This document shows, one piece after another, positions 8,692 through 17,770 of a stretch of 64,000 nucleotides of DNA. The notes under the pieces were generated by a model. That model searched no databases, was not told the DNA's origin, and saw nothing but the letters and a program-made list of their open reading frames with translations. Source of the DNA: DASTFY01 sp963813375 (GTDB taxonomy: Bacteria; Actinomycetota; Acidimicrobiia; Acidimicrobiales; Ilumatobacteraceae); assembly GCA_963813375.1 (NCBI GenBank), contig CAWEYT010000005.1, positions 62,001 through 126,000 on the forward strand, in the 5' to 3' direction. The position numbers and the translations under genes were made by a program. Numbering within the stretch: the first letter of the stretch is position 1; every line of letters starts with the position of its first letter.

Positions 8692-10419
8692 ATGGCTGAG
8701 GTCGTGCCGGTCGACGTCTTCTTGGATGGTTGGTACCCGGGCTGGACGCCCGAGCTGATCGACGATCCCTGGCTGCGGATGAAGTCCAAGCCCTTCAGCA
8801 AGGAGGACGAGGACCGCTTCTGGTTCGCCGACTTCCACTGGCCGCGTGGGTTCTCGCCGCTCGGCTTCTACTTCGTCAACACGGCGGCGATGACGACCCA
8901 GCTCGCCGCGCACCAACTGCCGCTCCCGCCGGCCGGCGGCCTCGTGCAGCGGATGGGCGGGCCGTTCCTCTACGAGGGCGAGGTGCCCATCACCTCGCCG
9001 TGGGAGATCGGCTTCCGCGCCGCCCGCATCGAGAAGAACATGCCCAAGTTCCTCGGCAGCTTCGACGCCATCTGGGAGGAGCGCAAGTGGGAGCTCGAGC
9101 TCGGGCTCCAGTACTTCGAGAGCTTCGACTTCGCCGGCACGTCACTGGCCGACATCGGCCAGTTCGTGGAGGACGCCACGATCTTCCAGCTGCGGGCCTG
9201 GGAGATCCACTTCGAGATCATGTACCCGCTGCTGGCCATCTACCTGCAGCTCTACGGCGTGTGCGCCTCCAACGGCGTCGACCCCGGCAACATCGCCAAG
9301 ATGCTGCAGGGACGGGACTCCAAGATCATGGAGTGCGACCGGGCGATGTGGGACCTGGCCGACGAGGCCAACCGCGTCGGCATCGCCGAGGTGTTCGACA
9401 CCGAGCCCGAGCAGATCCGCGGCGCGCTGTCCTCAGCGGGCGGCAACGCGTCGACCTGGCTGACCAAGTTCGACGACTTCCTTCAGGCCTACGGCTGGCG
9501 CACCGAGGGCATCGCGGACATCAACATCCCGTCGTGGATCGAGGACCAGTCCTCACCCCTCGGGCAGATCCGCAACTTCATCCAGGCCGACGAGCGCCAC
9601 GACTTCGACGCCGCGCTCGCCGCGTCCCACGCCGAGCGCGACGAGGCCATCGAAGCTGCCCGCTCGAAGCTCAGCGGTGACGCGCTGGGTGCCTTCAACG
9701 AGCTGCTGGGCATCTGCTCGGTCGCCAACTTCGCGTGGTGGAACGAGGACCACAACTACTACATCGATCTGCGGGCCTCGATCCCCGTCCGGCGCGGGGC
9801 GTTGGCCCTGGGCGAGGCTGTCGGCGCCGACCGCTACGACGACGCCACGTTCCTCTTCATGCCCGAGCTGCGGCAGGTCTACCGGGGCGAGCGGCAGTGG
9901 AAGGACCTGCAGTCGATCGTGACCGCCCGGCACGAGTACTACGACCACTACCAGGGCCTGCGCAGCAGCATCCCGAAGGTGGTCGGCACCATCCCGGACA
10001 AGGTCGAGGATCCGGTGCTCATCGAGATCTTCGGGATGCACCACCACTTCTTCGATGCCCTGGCCTCCGACGGCACGTCGAACGTCCTCACCGGCTTCCC
10101 GGCCTCCGCGGGCGTCTACACCGGGACGGCGCGGGTGATGCTGTCGGCCATGGAGCTGTTCGACCTGGAGGAGGGTGAGATCCTCGTCACGGAGTGCACG
10201 TCGCCCAACTGGACGCCGGCCTTCGCCATCATCGGCGCCTGCGTCTGTGACGGCGGTGGCTCGCTCACGCACGCGGCCACGGTGAGCCGGGAGTACGGCA
10301 TCCCCTGCGTGGTCGGCACGTCCATGGCCACCGCGCGGATCAGGACCGGTGATCGCATCGAGGTCGACGGCACCCAGGGCACCGTCACGATCCTGGAGCG
10401 CGCCGCCGAACCGGTCTGA
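8692..10419 (+). CDS. Stand-alone PEP-utilizing enzyme with phosphohistidine domain
   Basis: A 575-residue protein whose last about 85 residues are the swivelling phosphohistidine domain of PEP synthase/PPDK-type enzymes. They show L-V-T-E-C-T-S-P-N-W-T-P, then G-G-G-S-L-T-H-A-A with predicted catalytic His527, then G-I-P-C-V-V-G. The N-terminal 480 residues are tryptophan- and acid-rich and lack an ATP-grasp domain with recognisable nucleotide-binding motifs. The domain order resembles one half of phenylphosphate synthase, whose ATP-grasp partner is a separate protein. No partner gene is next to it. It is flanked by short gaps, with a convergent hydrolase starting at the next base. Confidence 0.8.
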   Translation: MAEVVPVDVFLDGWYPGWTPELIDDPWLRMKSKPFSKEDEDRFWFADFHWPRGFSPLGFYFVNTAAMTTQLAAHQLPLPPAGGLVQRMGGPFLYEGEVPITSPWEIGFRAARIEKNMPKFLGSFDAIWEERKWELELGLQYFESFDFAGTSLADIGQFVEDATIFQLRAWEIHFEIMYPLLAIYLQLYGVCASNGVDPGNIAKMLQGRDSKIMECDRAMWDLADEANRVGIAEVFDTEPEQIRGALSSAGGNASTWLTKFDDFLQAYGWRTEGIADINIPSWIEDQSSPLGQIRNFIQADERHDFDAALAASHAERDEAIEAARSKLSGDALGAFNELLGICSVANFAWWNEDHNYYIDLRASIPVRRGALALGEAVGADRYDDATFLFMPELRQVYRGERQWKDLQSIVTARHEYYDHYQGLRSSIPKVVGTIPDKVEDPVLIEIFGMHHHFFDALASDGTSNVLTGFPASAGVYTGTARVMLSAMELFDLEEGEILVTECTSPNWTPAFAIIGACVCDGGGSLTHAATVSREYGIPCVVGTSMATARIRTGDRIEVDGTQGTVTILERAAEPV

Positions 10420-11134
10420 TCAGCCGCCGTCGAGGACGGTCCGCAGCGCCGCCGCGACGTCCGCGGGCGCGTCCCACTCGGCCAGGTGGCCGGCACCGGC
10501 CACGACGGTGCCGCCGCCCCAGCGGTCGATCCTCCCGGGCGGGAGGAGCTCGTCCTGGTCACCCCAGATGACGACCCTCGGGCAGGAGATGCGATGGAGG
10601 CGGTTGCCGAGCCCGCGCTCGCCGAGGGGCCAGGTCATGCCGGCGGCCGCGACGTCGCAGAGGTACCGGGCCACGGGTGCCTCCTCGTCGCCCCGCTCCG
10701 CGAAGCGGTTGGCGAACGCGTCCGGGACGCCCTTGGCGAAGAGGTGCTCCATGCGCTGGGGCGCCGGGACGGCGAACAGATCGAACCCGGGCTGATCGCG
10801 CGTCGCCGATGCCGAACGGAGCGACGAGACCGAGTGCGGTCACCGCCTCGGGCCGCAGCGCGGCGAGTTCCGCGGCCACCATGCCCCCGATGGACGCGCC
10901 GATCACCGGGCAGGGCAGCGCGCCGGTGGCGTCGACGGCGTCCCAGAACATCGTCAGCCAGCCCAGGTGGTCGTCGGGGGCGACGAAGCCCGGTTCGCCG
11001 TCGAAGCCGGCGACGGAGGGAACGACGACCTCCCACCCGTCGTCGGCCAGCAGTCGCATGGCGGGGGAGAGCTCGGGATGCCCGGCGATCCCCCAGAGGT
11101 AGACGAGGTGCCTGCTGCTCGCGCCGGCGCTCAT
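10420..11134 (-). CDS. Alpha/beta hydrolase, frameshifted
   Basis: Two frames combine into a hydrolase of about 237 residues. The first half carries the nucleophile elbow G-A-S-I-G-G. The second carries W-G-D-Q-D (acid) and A-G-H-L-A-E-W (catalytic His). One extra base near 10801 separates F-G-I-G-D from R-D-Q-P-G-F-D. ATG 11134 overlaps the stop of the upstream LLM oxidoreductase (ATGA), so the two are co-transcribed. The pair (flavin monooxygenase plus hydrolase) suggests oxidative opening and hydrolysis of a small organic substrate. That is inference from context. Confidence 0.85.
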
Positions 11135-12333
11135 CGGGCGTTCTCCGGCCAGTAGGGATCCGGGTACTCGGAGAACAACGTCCGCAGGCCCGGCGCCACC
11201 TTGTCGCCGAACATCTTGCTGTTGAAGCGGGTGAGCTCGTCGCTCATGTTGCCGAACTGCAGCATGGCGCACAGGTGACCGATGCGCAGCTCCTTGGCCG
11301 CCTCCTCGAGCTGCTCGCGGACGGTGTCCGGACTGCCGACGACGACGTAGCCGTTCTCGAGCATCTCGTCCCAGGTCAGGTCGTGTTTGGCCTGCTTGGC
11401 CCTCGCGACCTGGCGCACCTGCGACTTGTAGCGGGCGCGCACGGAGGCCTCGGTGACGTAGCCGGGCGCGTCGGTGAAGCCGGGGAAAACGTGCAGCGAC
11501 CGGTTGAAGAAGTACTCGGCCGGCTCGCGGTAGAGCTTGCGGGCCTCGGCGTCGGTGTCGGCCACACCGATGAACTGGGTGACGGCGAGGCGGTGCGGGT
11601 TGTCGTCCTTGCCGTTGGCCTCGACCTGCCGCCAGTAGCCGCCGACGGTCTCGCGGACGGCCTTGTAGCCGTAGTAGGTGAGCGCGCCGTACACGAAGTC
11701 GTTCCGGGCGCAGAAGTCCCACGTCTCGATCGAGCCGCCGCCGGGGATCCACACCGGCGGGTGGGGTTTCTGCCACGGCCGCGGGACGGGGTTGACGTAG
11801 CGGTACTGGTTGAAGCGCCCGTTGAACGAGAACGGCTCGTCGGCCTGCCACGCCTTGAGGATGAGCTCGATGCCCTCGTAGTACCTGGGCCGTAGCTGCG
11901 TGGGATTCACGCTGTACGAGTAGGCGGTGTCCATGGCCGTGCCCACCGGGAAGCCGGCGATGAGGCGGCCGTGCGAGAAGAGGTCGAACATGGCGAACTC
12001 CTCCGCCACGCGGATGGGCGGGTTGTAGAGCGCCACCGAGTTGCCGAGCACGGTGATGGCGGCCTGCGAGGTGCGGCTGGCCAGGATCGAAGCGATGAGG
12101 TTGGGCGACGGCATGAGCCCGTAGCCGTTGTTGTGGTGCTCGTTGACGCAGATCCCGTCGAAGCCGCACTCCTCGGCGTAGACGAGCTGGTCGATGTAGG
12201 ACTCGTAGGTCTTGACCAGGACGTCGCGGTCGAAGAGCTTGGGATCGATGTCCACCCACACGCTGCGGTGCTGCTTGTTGAAGTCCTCCGGGAGGGCCGG
12301 GTACGGCATCAGGTGGAACCACATCATCTTCAT
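11131..12333 (-). CDS. LLM-class flavin-dependent oxidoreductase (luciferase-like monooxygenase)
   Basis: A 400-residue (beta/alpha)8 flavin enzyme of the bacterial-luciferase superfamily. Typical parts are A-E-E-C-G-F-D-G-I-C-V-N-E-H-H (substrate/flavin pocket), A-V-A/L-Y-N-P-P-I-R-V-A-E-E-F-A-M-F-D, and G-R-L-I-A-G-F-P-V-G. It uses reduced FMN or F420 with an unidentified substrate. The segment P-V-W-I-P-G-G-G-S is also usual. It is first in the operon with the alpha/beta hydrolase and divergent from the alcohol dehydrogenase gene 83 bases away. Confidence 0.9.
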   Translation of the reverse strand: MKMMWFHLMPYPALPEDFNKQHRSVWVDIDPKLFDRDVLVKTYESYIDQLVYAEECGFDGICVNEHHNNGYGLMPSPNLIASILASRTSQAAITVLGNSVALYNPPIRVAEEFAMFDLFSHGRLIAGFPVGTAMDTAYSYSVNPTQLRPRYYEGIELILKAWQADEPFSFNGRFNQYRYVNPVPRPWQKPHPPVWIPGGGSIETWDFCARNDFVYGALTYYGYKAVRETVGGYWRQVEANGKDDNPHRLAVTQFIGVADTDAEARKLYREPAEYFFNRSLHVFPGFTDAPGYVTEASVRARYKSQVRQVARAKQAKHDLTWDEMLENGYVVVGSPDTVREQLEEAAKELRIGHLCAMLQFGNMSDELTRFNSKMFGDKVAPGLRTLFSEYPDPYWPENAR

Positions 12334-12416
12334 GGGTGCAGCCTGCCCGGGGGTTCGCCGGCCTGTCCACGACCAAACACGGTGCCCATCATGTCGCGTG
12401 TGGTAACGATCGGTCC

Positions 12417-13490
12417 GTGAGGGCCGCCTGCCTCGTCGACGGTCGCGACGACCTCGTCGTGGCGGACCTGTCCGTCGATGGTCCCCGGCGACGCGAGGTG
12501 CTCGTGCGCACCCAGGCCGTCGGGCTGTGCCACAGCGACCTCCACGTGATCGACGGTTCTCTCGTCCGGCCGCGGCCCATCGTCCTCGGCCACGAGGCCG
12601 CCGGCGTGGTCGAAGCCGTCGGCCCGGACGTCTCGTCGGTCGGCGTTGGAGCGTCCGTCGTCACCTGCCTCGTGATGCCCTGCGGGGCCTGCGGGCGGTG
12701 CCGGGCCGGAGAGGAGCACCTGTGCGCCGATCCCGCCGCCACGCTGCGCGGCGACGGTCGGGCCCGGCTCGAGCTGGACGGGACGCCGGTCGCGCAGATG
12801 GCCGGGATCGGCGCCCTCGGGGAGCGGATCATCTTGGACGAGCGGGCGGTGGTCGCGGTGCCGTCCCGTGTGCCCGCCGAGCTGGCGGCGGTGCTGGGAT
12901 GCGCCATCGTCACCGGGCTGGGGTCGGTGCTCAACGTGGCCGACGTTCGGCCCGGGGAGCGGGTGGCCGTCATCGGGTGCGGAGGCATCGGCCTGGCCAT
13001 CGTCCAGGGCGCCCGCATCGCCGGCGCCGGGGAGATCGTGGCCATCGACGTCGCCGACGCCAAGCTCGATCTGGCCCGGCAGCTGGGGGCCACGAGCGTC
13101 GCCAACGCCGCCGACGACGAGGCGGTGAGGGAGGCGGCAGGCACGATCGACCACGCCTTCGAGGCCGTGGGGCGCCCGGCCACCATGGAGCTGGCGGTGG
13201 AGCTGGCCGCCCCGGGGCGGGCCGCCTACGCGGTGGGCATCCTGCCGGAGGGTTCCTCGGTGAGCCTGCCGGCGAAGGCGTTGCGCCGGGGCAAGCGGCT
13301 GGTCGGGGTCTTCATGGGCTCGACCCGTCCGCAGCGTGACATCCCGCGGTACGTCGAGCTGTGGGAGCGGGGTGAGCTGGACCTGGCCTCGATGGTGTCC
13401 GACCAGCTCCCGCTGGACGCGGTCAACGACGGCTTCGCGGCCCTGGCCAGGGGTGAGGTCGCCCGGGCCGTCGTGCGCTTCGACGCCTGA
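12417..13490 (+). CDS. Zinc-dependent alcohol dehydrogenase (MDR family)
   Basis: A 357-residue medium-chain dehydrogenase. Catalytic zinc ligands are Cys38 (G-L-C-H-S-D) and His59-Glu60 (G-H-E-A-A-G). Structural zinc ligands are Cys89, Cys92, Cys95 and Cys103. The NAD-binding Rossmann motif is V-I-G-C-G-G-I-G-L-A, followed by an acidic residue (A-I-D-V) that favours NAD over NADP. GTG 12417 gives the usual MDR start V-R-A-A-C-L-V. It lies divergent from the LLM oxidoreductase and convergent with the acyltransferase gene. The substrate is unknown. The class includes the mycobacterial AdhD-like enzymes. Confidence 0.9.
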   Translation: MRAACLVDGRDDLVVADLSVDGPRRREVLVRTQAVGLCHSDLHVIDGSLVRPRPIVLGHEAAGVVEAVGPDVSSVGVGASVVTCLVMPCGACGRCRAGEEHLCADPAATLRGDGRARLELDGTPVAQMAGIGALGERIILDERAVVAVPSRVPAELAAVLGCAIVTGLGSVLNVADVRPGERVAVIGCGGIGLAIVQGARIAGAGEIVAIDVADAKLDLARQLGATSVANAADDEAVREAAGTIDHAFEAVGRPATMELAVELAAPGRAAYAVGILPEGSSVSLPAKALRRGKRLVGVFMGSTRPQRDIPRYVELWERGELDLASMVSDQLPLDAVNDGFAALARGEVARAVVRFDA

Positions 13491-13526
13491 GCGCGCGCTG
13501 GGTCGGTGTGGGTGCCCGGCCGGCCG

Positions 13527-15607
13527 TCAACGGCAGGCGCCGGGTGGGTCGTCGTAGCGGTCGTCCTGACGCCATGGGCCCGCGTACCAGGGGAGGGTGG
13601 GTGGTGGGACTTGAGCGGCCACGCCGACGATCTCGACCAGGGCCTGCCCGAAGCGGGCGGCGCCGTCGGGGCAGTAGTGGCCCAGATCGATCTTGCGCAC
13701 CCGCAACTCGCCGCCGGGCACCGGGATGGACAGGCGCGGTACGCCGTCGGGCGCCACGAGAGGGTCCGGGTCGAGATAGGTCACGCGCCCGGGGAAGGCC
13801 GCGGGGAGTCCGGCGAAGACGTCGTTGATGGCCCGGGACACCTGGTCGTGGCGACCGAACCCCAGCTCGGACGGCGCCAGCCCGACCACCACCAGCTGCG
13901 CGCCGCCCGAGAGCAGCCTGGAGGCCGCTTCCTGGAGGCGGGCGGCGAACTCGGCCGCGCCCCGCTCCTCGAGGAGTCCGACATCGAAGCGGGCCCACAT
14001 GGTGACCACCAGCTCGGGGCCTCGGTCGATGGCGTCGTCGACATGTTCGGCCCAGTCATCCTTGGCCAGGCCGAAGCCGAGCACGGAGCGGTCCTCGACC
14101 TGCACGAGACCGGTGGCCTCGAGCGCAGCCTCGATGCCGGGCGCGGCGTCGTACATGTACGAGTCGCCGAAGAGCGCCACGCGGAGCGGGGCGTCCGGCG
14201 TCGGCTGGCGCAGGGGAGCGGGTGCGGAGGGAACGATGCGCACGATGTCCGACAGGGTGGGCCCGGCCGTCGTGGGCGGTGACGTGGCCGCCGTCGTCGC
14301 CTGAGTTGTCGACAGCGTGGTGGGCGGGTCGAGGTCGAGGTCGAGGGCGCGGCGGTCGACGTGGTGCGCTCGCTGGTCGAGGCGGTCGTCGACGGTGGAG
14401 CCAGGGTGGTCGCGGCGCCCGTCGGGGCCAGAGCGGGTCCCGTCACCAACTCGTCCGGGTCGGGCGGCCGGCTCACGACGAGGACGGCCGCCCCGAGCGC
14501 CACGGCCGCCGTCACGGCCAGCGGGACGGCGAGGCGCGGGCGGAGCGCGCCGCGCCGGATCGGTAGCTCGACCAGCCGGTAGGACGCGAAGGCCAGGCCG
14601 AAGGCGACGGCGAAGCGCACCGCGGTCAGCCCCCAGCCGGAGAAGCCCATGCGGTCCGGGCTCATCCACACGAAGACCGGCCAGTGCCAGAGGTAGAGCC
14701 CGTAGGAGATGAGGCCCACCGCCACCAGTGGCCGCCAGGACAGCGCCCGCCCCAGCGCGGTGCCCGGGTGAAGGGTGATGGCGACGATGATCACCGCCAC
14801 GGCCAGCGCGTGGACGGCGAAACCGCCGCGGTAGAGGACCATGTCGTCACCATCGACAGCGATCCAGATGACCGCCAGCAGCGCCGCGCAGGCCCAGGCC
14901 GAGAGCACCACCGTGCGTCGTGAGGCGACGCGCTGGAGCGGAGCCGGACGGCGGAGCGCGACCGCGACGAGGGCTCCGACGAGGATGGAGGCGAGCCGGC
15001 TGTCCGTCCCCAGATAGGCCCGCTCGATGTCCGAACCCGCGTAGAGGGCCATCAGCAGGGCGGACACGACGGCGGCCACGCCGGCGACGATGGCCACGGT
15101 GCGGGGCCCACGGCTGGCGCGGGCCAGCACCACGACGACCACGAACGGCCAGAGCAGATAGAACTGCTCCTCGATGGCCAGGCTCCAGAGGTGCTCGAAG
15201 GGCGACGGGGCGCTGAACAGATCCCAGTAGCCGTCCCCGGCGATGGCCTCCCAGTTGGCGGCGTAGAACAGGCCGGCCAGCCCCGGCTCCCGTAGCTGCT
15301 CGGCTTCGCCCGGGGCGCCCCAGATCGCGTAGATGACCAGCACGGCGGCGATCAGGACGAAGAGGGCCGGCAGCAGCCGTCGGGCCCGCCGGCCCCAGAA
15401 GGCGGGCAGGCTGATGCGTCCTGTCCCGTCCCGCTCGGCCAGCAGGAGGGACGTGATCAGGTAGCCGGAGACCGTGAAGAACAGGTCCACGCCGAGGAAG
15501 CCGCCCTGGAGGTGTCCGGCGTGGAAGAAGAGCACGGCGAGAACCGCCAGACCCCGCATCCCGTCGATGGCGGGCTGGTAGGCGAGGCTGCGCACCGAAC
15601 CAGTCAA
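13527..15607 (-). CDS. Acyltransferase-3 / SGNH hydrolase fusion (OafA/OatA type), -1 frameshift in the linker
   Basis: The N-terminal about 390 residues are a polytopic membrane acyltransferase-3 domain (I-D-G-M-R-G-L-A-V-L-A-V, F-F-H-A-G-H, E-E-Q-F-Y-L-L-W-P). A Thr/Ser/Pro linker and an extracytoplasmic SGNH domain follow, with block I F-G-D-S-Y-M-Y and the C-terminal D-L-G-H-Y-C-P-D-G block. Such proteins O-acylate peptidoglycan or surface glycans. The two halves are in different frames. One base appears missing near the GGG at 14326-14328, within the T-S-T-S linker. Start is TTG 15607 or, four codons in, GTG 15595. Full length is about 694 residues. Confidence 0.85.
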
Positions 15608-15653
15608 GGGTTACCATCCTGCCGTGGAACGGCGTGGGACGCGTGGCAGGCAC

Positions 15654-16319
15654 ATGGCCCGTTTCGTCGCGGTCGCGGTGGCGGCCGTGGCGCTGACCTC
15701 GGCCTGCGCGTCGGGCGCGCGGACCAACTGGCTGGGTGACGAGCGCTGGGACCTGGTCAACCGACCCAAGGGCGCCATCGCGGTGCTCGGGGACAGCGTC
15801 GGCTACGGGCTGACGACGGTCGGCAACGTCACCGGTCGGCTGGCGCAGGACGGATGGGGTCCGCTGCGGAGCTACACGCAGCTCGGCCTGCACTCCGCGC
15901 CCGAGAAGGCGATGGATCCCGACACGGTCGTGCGGTGGATCGGTGAGTTCCGGGCCCGAGGTCTCGCTCCCCGGGCCGTGGTGGTCATCGCGGGCGCCAA
16001 CGATGTCGGCTATCCCGCCGCCAACGACGTCAACCGCAACATGCAGCGCATCGAGGCGGCAATGAAGGCGCTCGGCAACGTGCAGGTGGTGTGGACGACG
16101 ATCCACCACAACCGGCCGGACCTCATGACGGCCTGGAACCAGGCCCTCTGGAACGTCGACGCCAAGTACCCCAACCTGCGCGTGTGCGACTGGGCGACGG
16201 AGGTGGTTCGCCACCCGCAGTACCTCGAGCGGGACAAGGTGCACATGACGGTGGGCGCCACCGGCGGGTACGCGGCGATGCGTGAGTTCGTGGCCGCCTG
16301 CGCGCGCGCCATCCCCTGA
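15654..16319 (+). CDS. SGNH/GDSL hydrolase, predicted lipoprotein
   Basis: A 221-residue secreted hydrolase. A short positively charged N-terminus and hydrophobic core end in a lipobox-like L-T-S-A-C. The SGNH blocks are then visible: V-L-G-D-S-V-G-Y-G (nucleophile Ser) and V-I-A-G-A-N-D-V (block III). A late H-M-T-V-G-A in the Asp/His region is consistent with D-K-V-H-M. ATG 15654 gives a clean signal. The upstream in-frame GTG 15624 would add ten charged residues. It is divergent from the acyltransferase-SGNH fusion, so the two may share a substrate (inference). Confidence 0.82.
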   Translation: MARFVAVAVAAVALTSACASGARTNWLGDERWDLVNRPKGAIAVLGDSVGYGLTTVGNVTGRLAQDGWGPLRSYTQLGLHSAPEKAMDPDTVVRWIGEFRARGLAPRAVVVIAGANDVGYPAANDVNRNMQRIEAAMKALGNVQVVWTTIHHNRPDLMTAWNQALWNVDAKYPNLRVCDWATEVVRHPQYLERDKVHMTVGATGGYAAMREFVAACARAIP

Positions 16320-16393
16320 CGCTGACCCAGACACAGACCCGGACGTCCCCGCGCCCGTCGTGGTTCGGGCCGGCGGTTGCCGGTGCCGCGGCC

Positions 16394-17725
16394 GTGGGCG
16401 TAGCCGTCCGCGCCCTGTACGTGCTCGTGGCCTATCGCGGCGTACGGGAGCCGGTCGGGGACGCGCTCACCTATCACCTGCTGGCCCGGCTCCTGGCCGA
16501 CGGTCAGGGCTACGTGCGGCCGCTCGACCTCATCGTCAACGGGCGCAACGTGCCGTCGGCCGAGTTTCCACCCCTGTGGCCCACGCTGCTGGCCGTCGCC
16601 GACCTGCTCGGGCTGGAGTCTCCTACCGCCCACCGCCTGGTGGGCGCGCTCCTGGGTGGTGTCACGGTCGTGCTCGTCGCCCTGACGGCCCGCCTGCTGG
16701 CCGGGCCGGTGGCCGGGGTGGCGGCGGCCCTGCTCACCGCGCTCCACCCGCAGCTCATCGCCCTGGCCGGTGGGCTCATGGCGGAAGCGGCGCTGCTCCC
16801 ACTGGTGGCCGGTGCGCTGCTCCTGGCGGCGACCGCGGTCTGCGAACGGCCGGCCGGGCGCCGAGGCCTGACCGTGCTGGCCGCGCTCGGGGCCGTGCTG
16901 GCCCTGGCCGCTCTCACCCGCAGCGAGGCAGTGCTCCTCGTGCCCGCCCTCGCCGTGCCGGTCGCCCTCGTCGCCGGCCCGGGTGAGGCGCGGGCCCGCC
17001 TGGGCCGCCTGGCCGTCGTGCTCCTCCCGGTCGTGGTGCTGCTGGGGCCTGGACGTTGCGCACCGCGACCCGCCTCGATGCGGTCGTGCCGCTGACGACG
17101 AACAGCGGGACGCTGCTGGCCGGCGCCAACTGCGACGAGGTGTTCCAAGGCCCCCGCACCGGTCAGTGGAGCCTTCGGTGCGCGACGGCGTCGATCCCCG
17201 ACCCGATCACCGACGAGGCGGCGGCGGCTGCCTCCATGCAGCGCGCCGGCCTGCGCTACGCGGGCGGGCACGCGGAGCGGCTGCCCGCGGTGGCGACGGT
17301 GCGCGTGCTCCGCACCTTCGGCTGGTGGGACGTCAGCGGTCAGTTGCGGTACGAGAGCTTCGAGGGCCGGCCCTACGGCTGGCTGTGGGCGGGGTGGCTC
17401 GCCCACCTGGTGCTGATCCCGCTCGCCGGTTTGGGTGCCGTCGCCCTCCACCGCAGCGAGCGGCAGCGAGCCGATGGCAGGTGCCAACCGCTGTGGCTCC
17501 TGCTCGTCCCGATCGCCGTGGTCGTCATGACCGCCGCGCTCGCCTACGGCAACCAGCGCTTTCGAGCCCTCGCCGAGCCCGGCGTCCTGGTGCTGGCCGG
17601 CACCGGCATCGCCGCGTTGACGGCCGCGCGCCGCGCCCGCCGGCGTCTCGGCGCGCCGAGTGGCGCCGGTACCACAGCCCGAGCCCGTGAAGGCTGTCAC
17701 AGCGAGGATCCTGAACCGGTCCTGA
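16394..17725 (+). CDS. Membrane glycosyltransferase (GT39/ArnT-like), -1 frameshift; 3' end unresolved
   Basis: A polytopic protein of the GT-C class that moves sugars from polyprenyl-phosphate donors outside the membrane. An early acidic residue and Tyr (G-D-A-L-T-Y-H), A-D-G-Q-G-Y and S-A-E-F-P-P-L-W-P are typical. After about 17049 the frame changes (one base missing) and continues P-W-T-L-R, N-S-G-T-L-L-A-G-A-N-C, also typical of the family. GTG 16394 is the first standard start, but it truncates the first membrane helix, so the true start may be upstream. The frame used at the end does not stop before the next gene. Stops in the other two frames fall at 17690 and 17725. Confidence 0.7.
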
Positions 17726-17770
17726 GCGCCGGGCGTACCGGAGCGAAACCACCGCGAAAGGAAACGCAGG

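Noticed and set aside
14329..14345. GTCGAG tandem hexamer as a regulatory repeat
   Set aside because: It encodes the Thr-Ser linker of the acyltransferase-SGNH protein.
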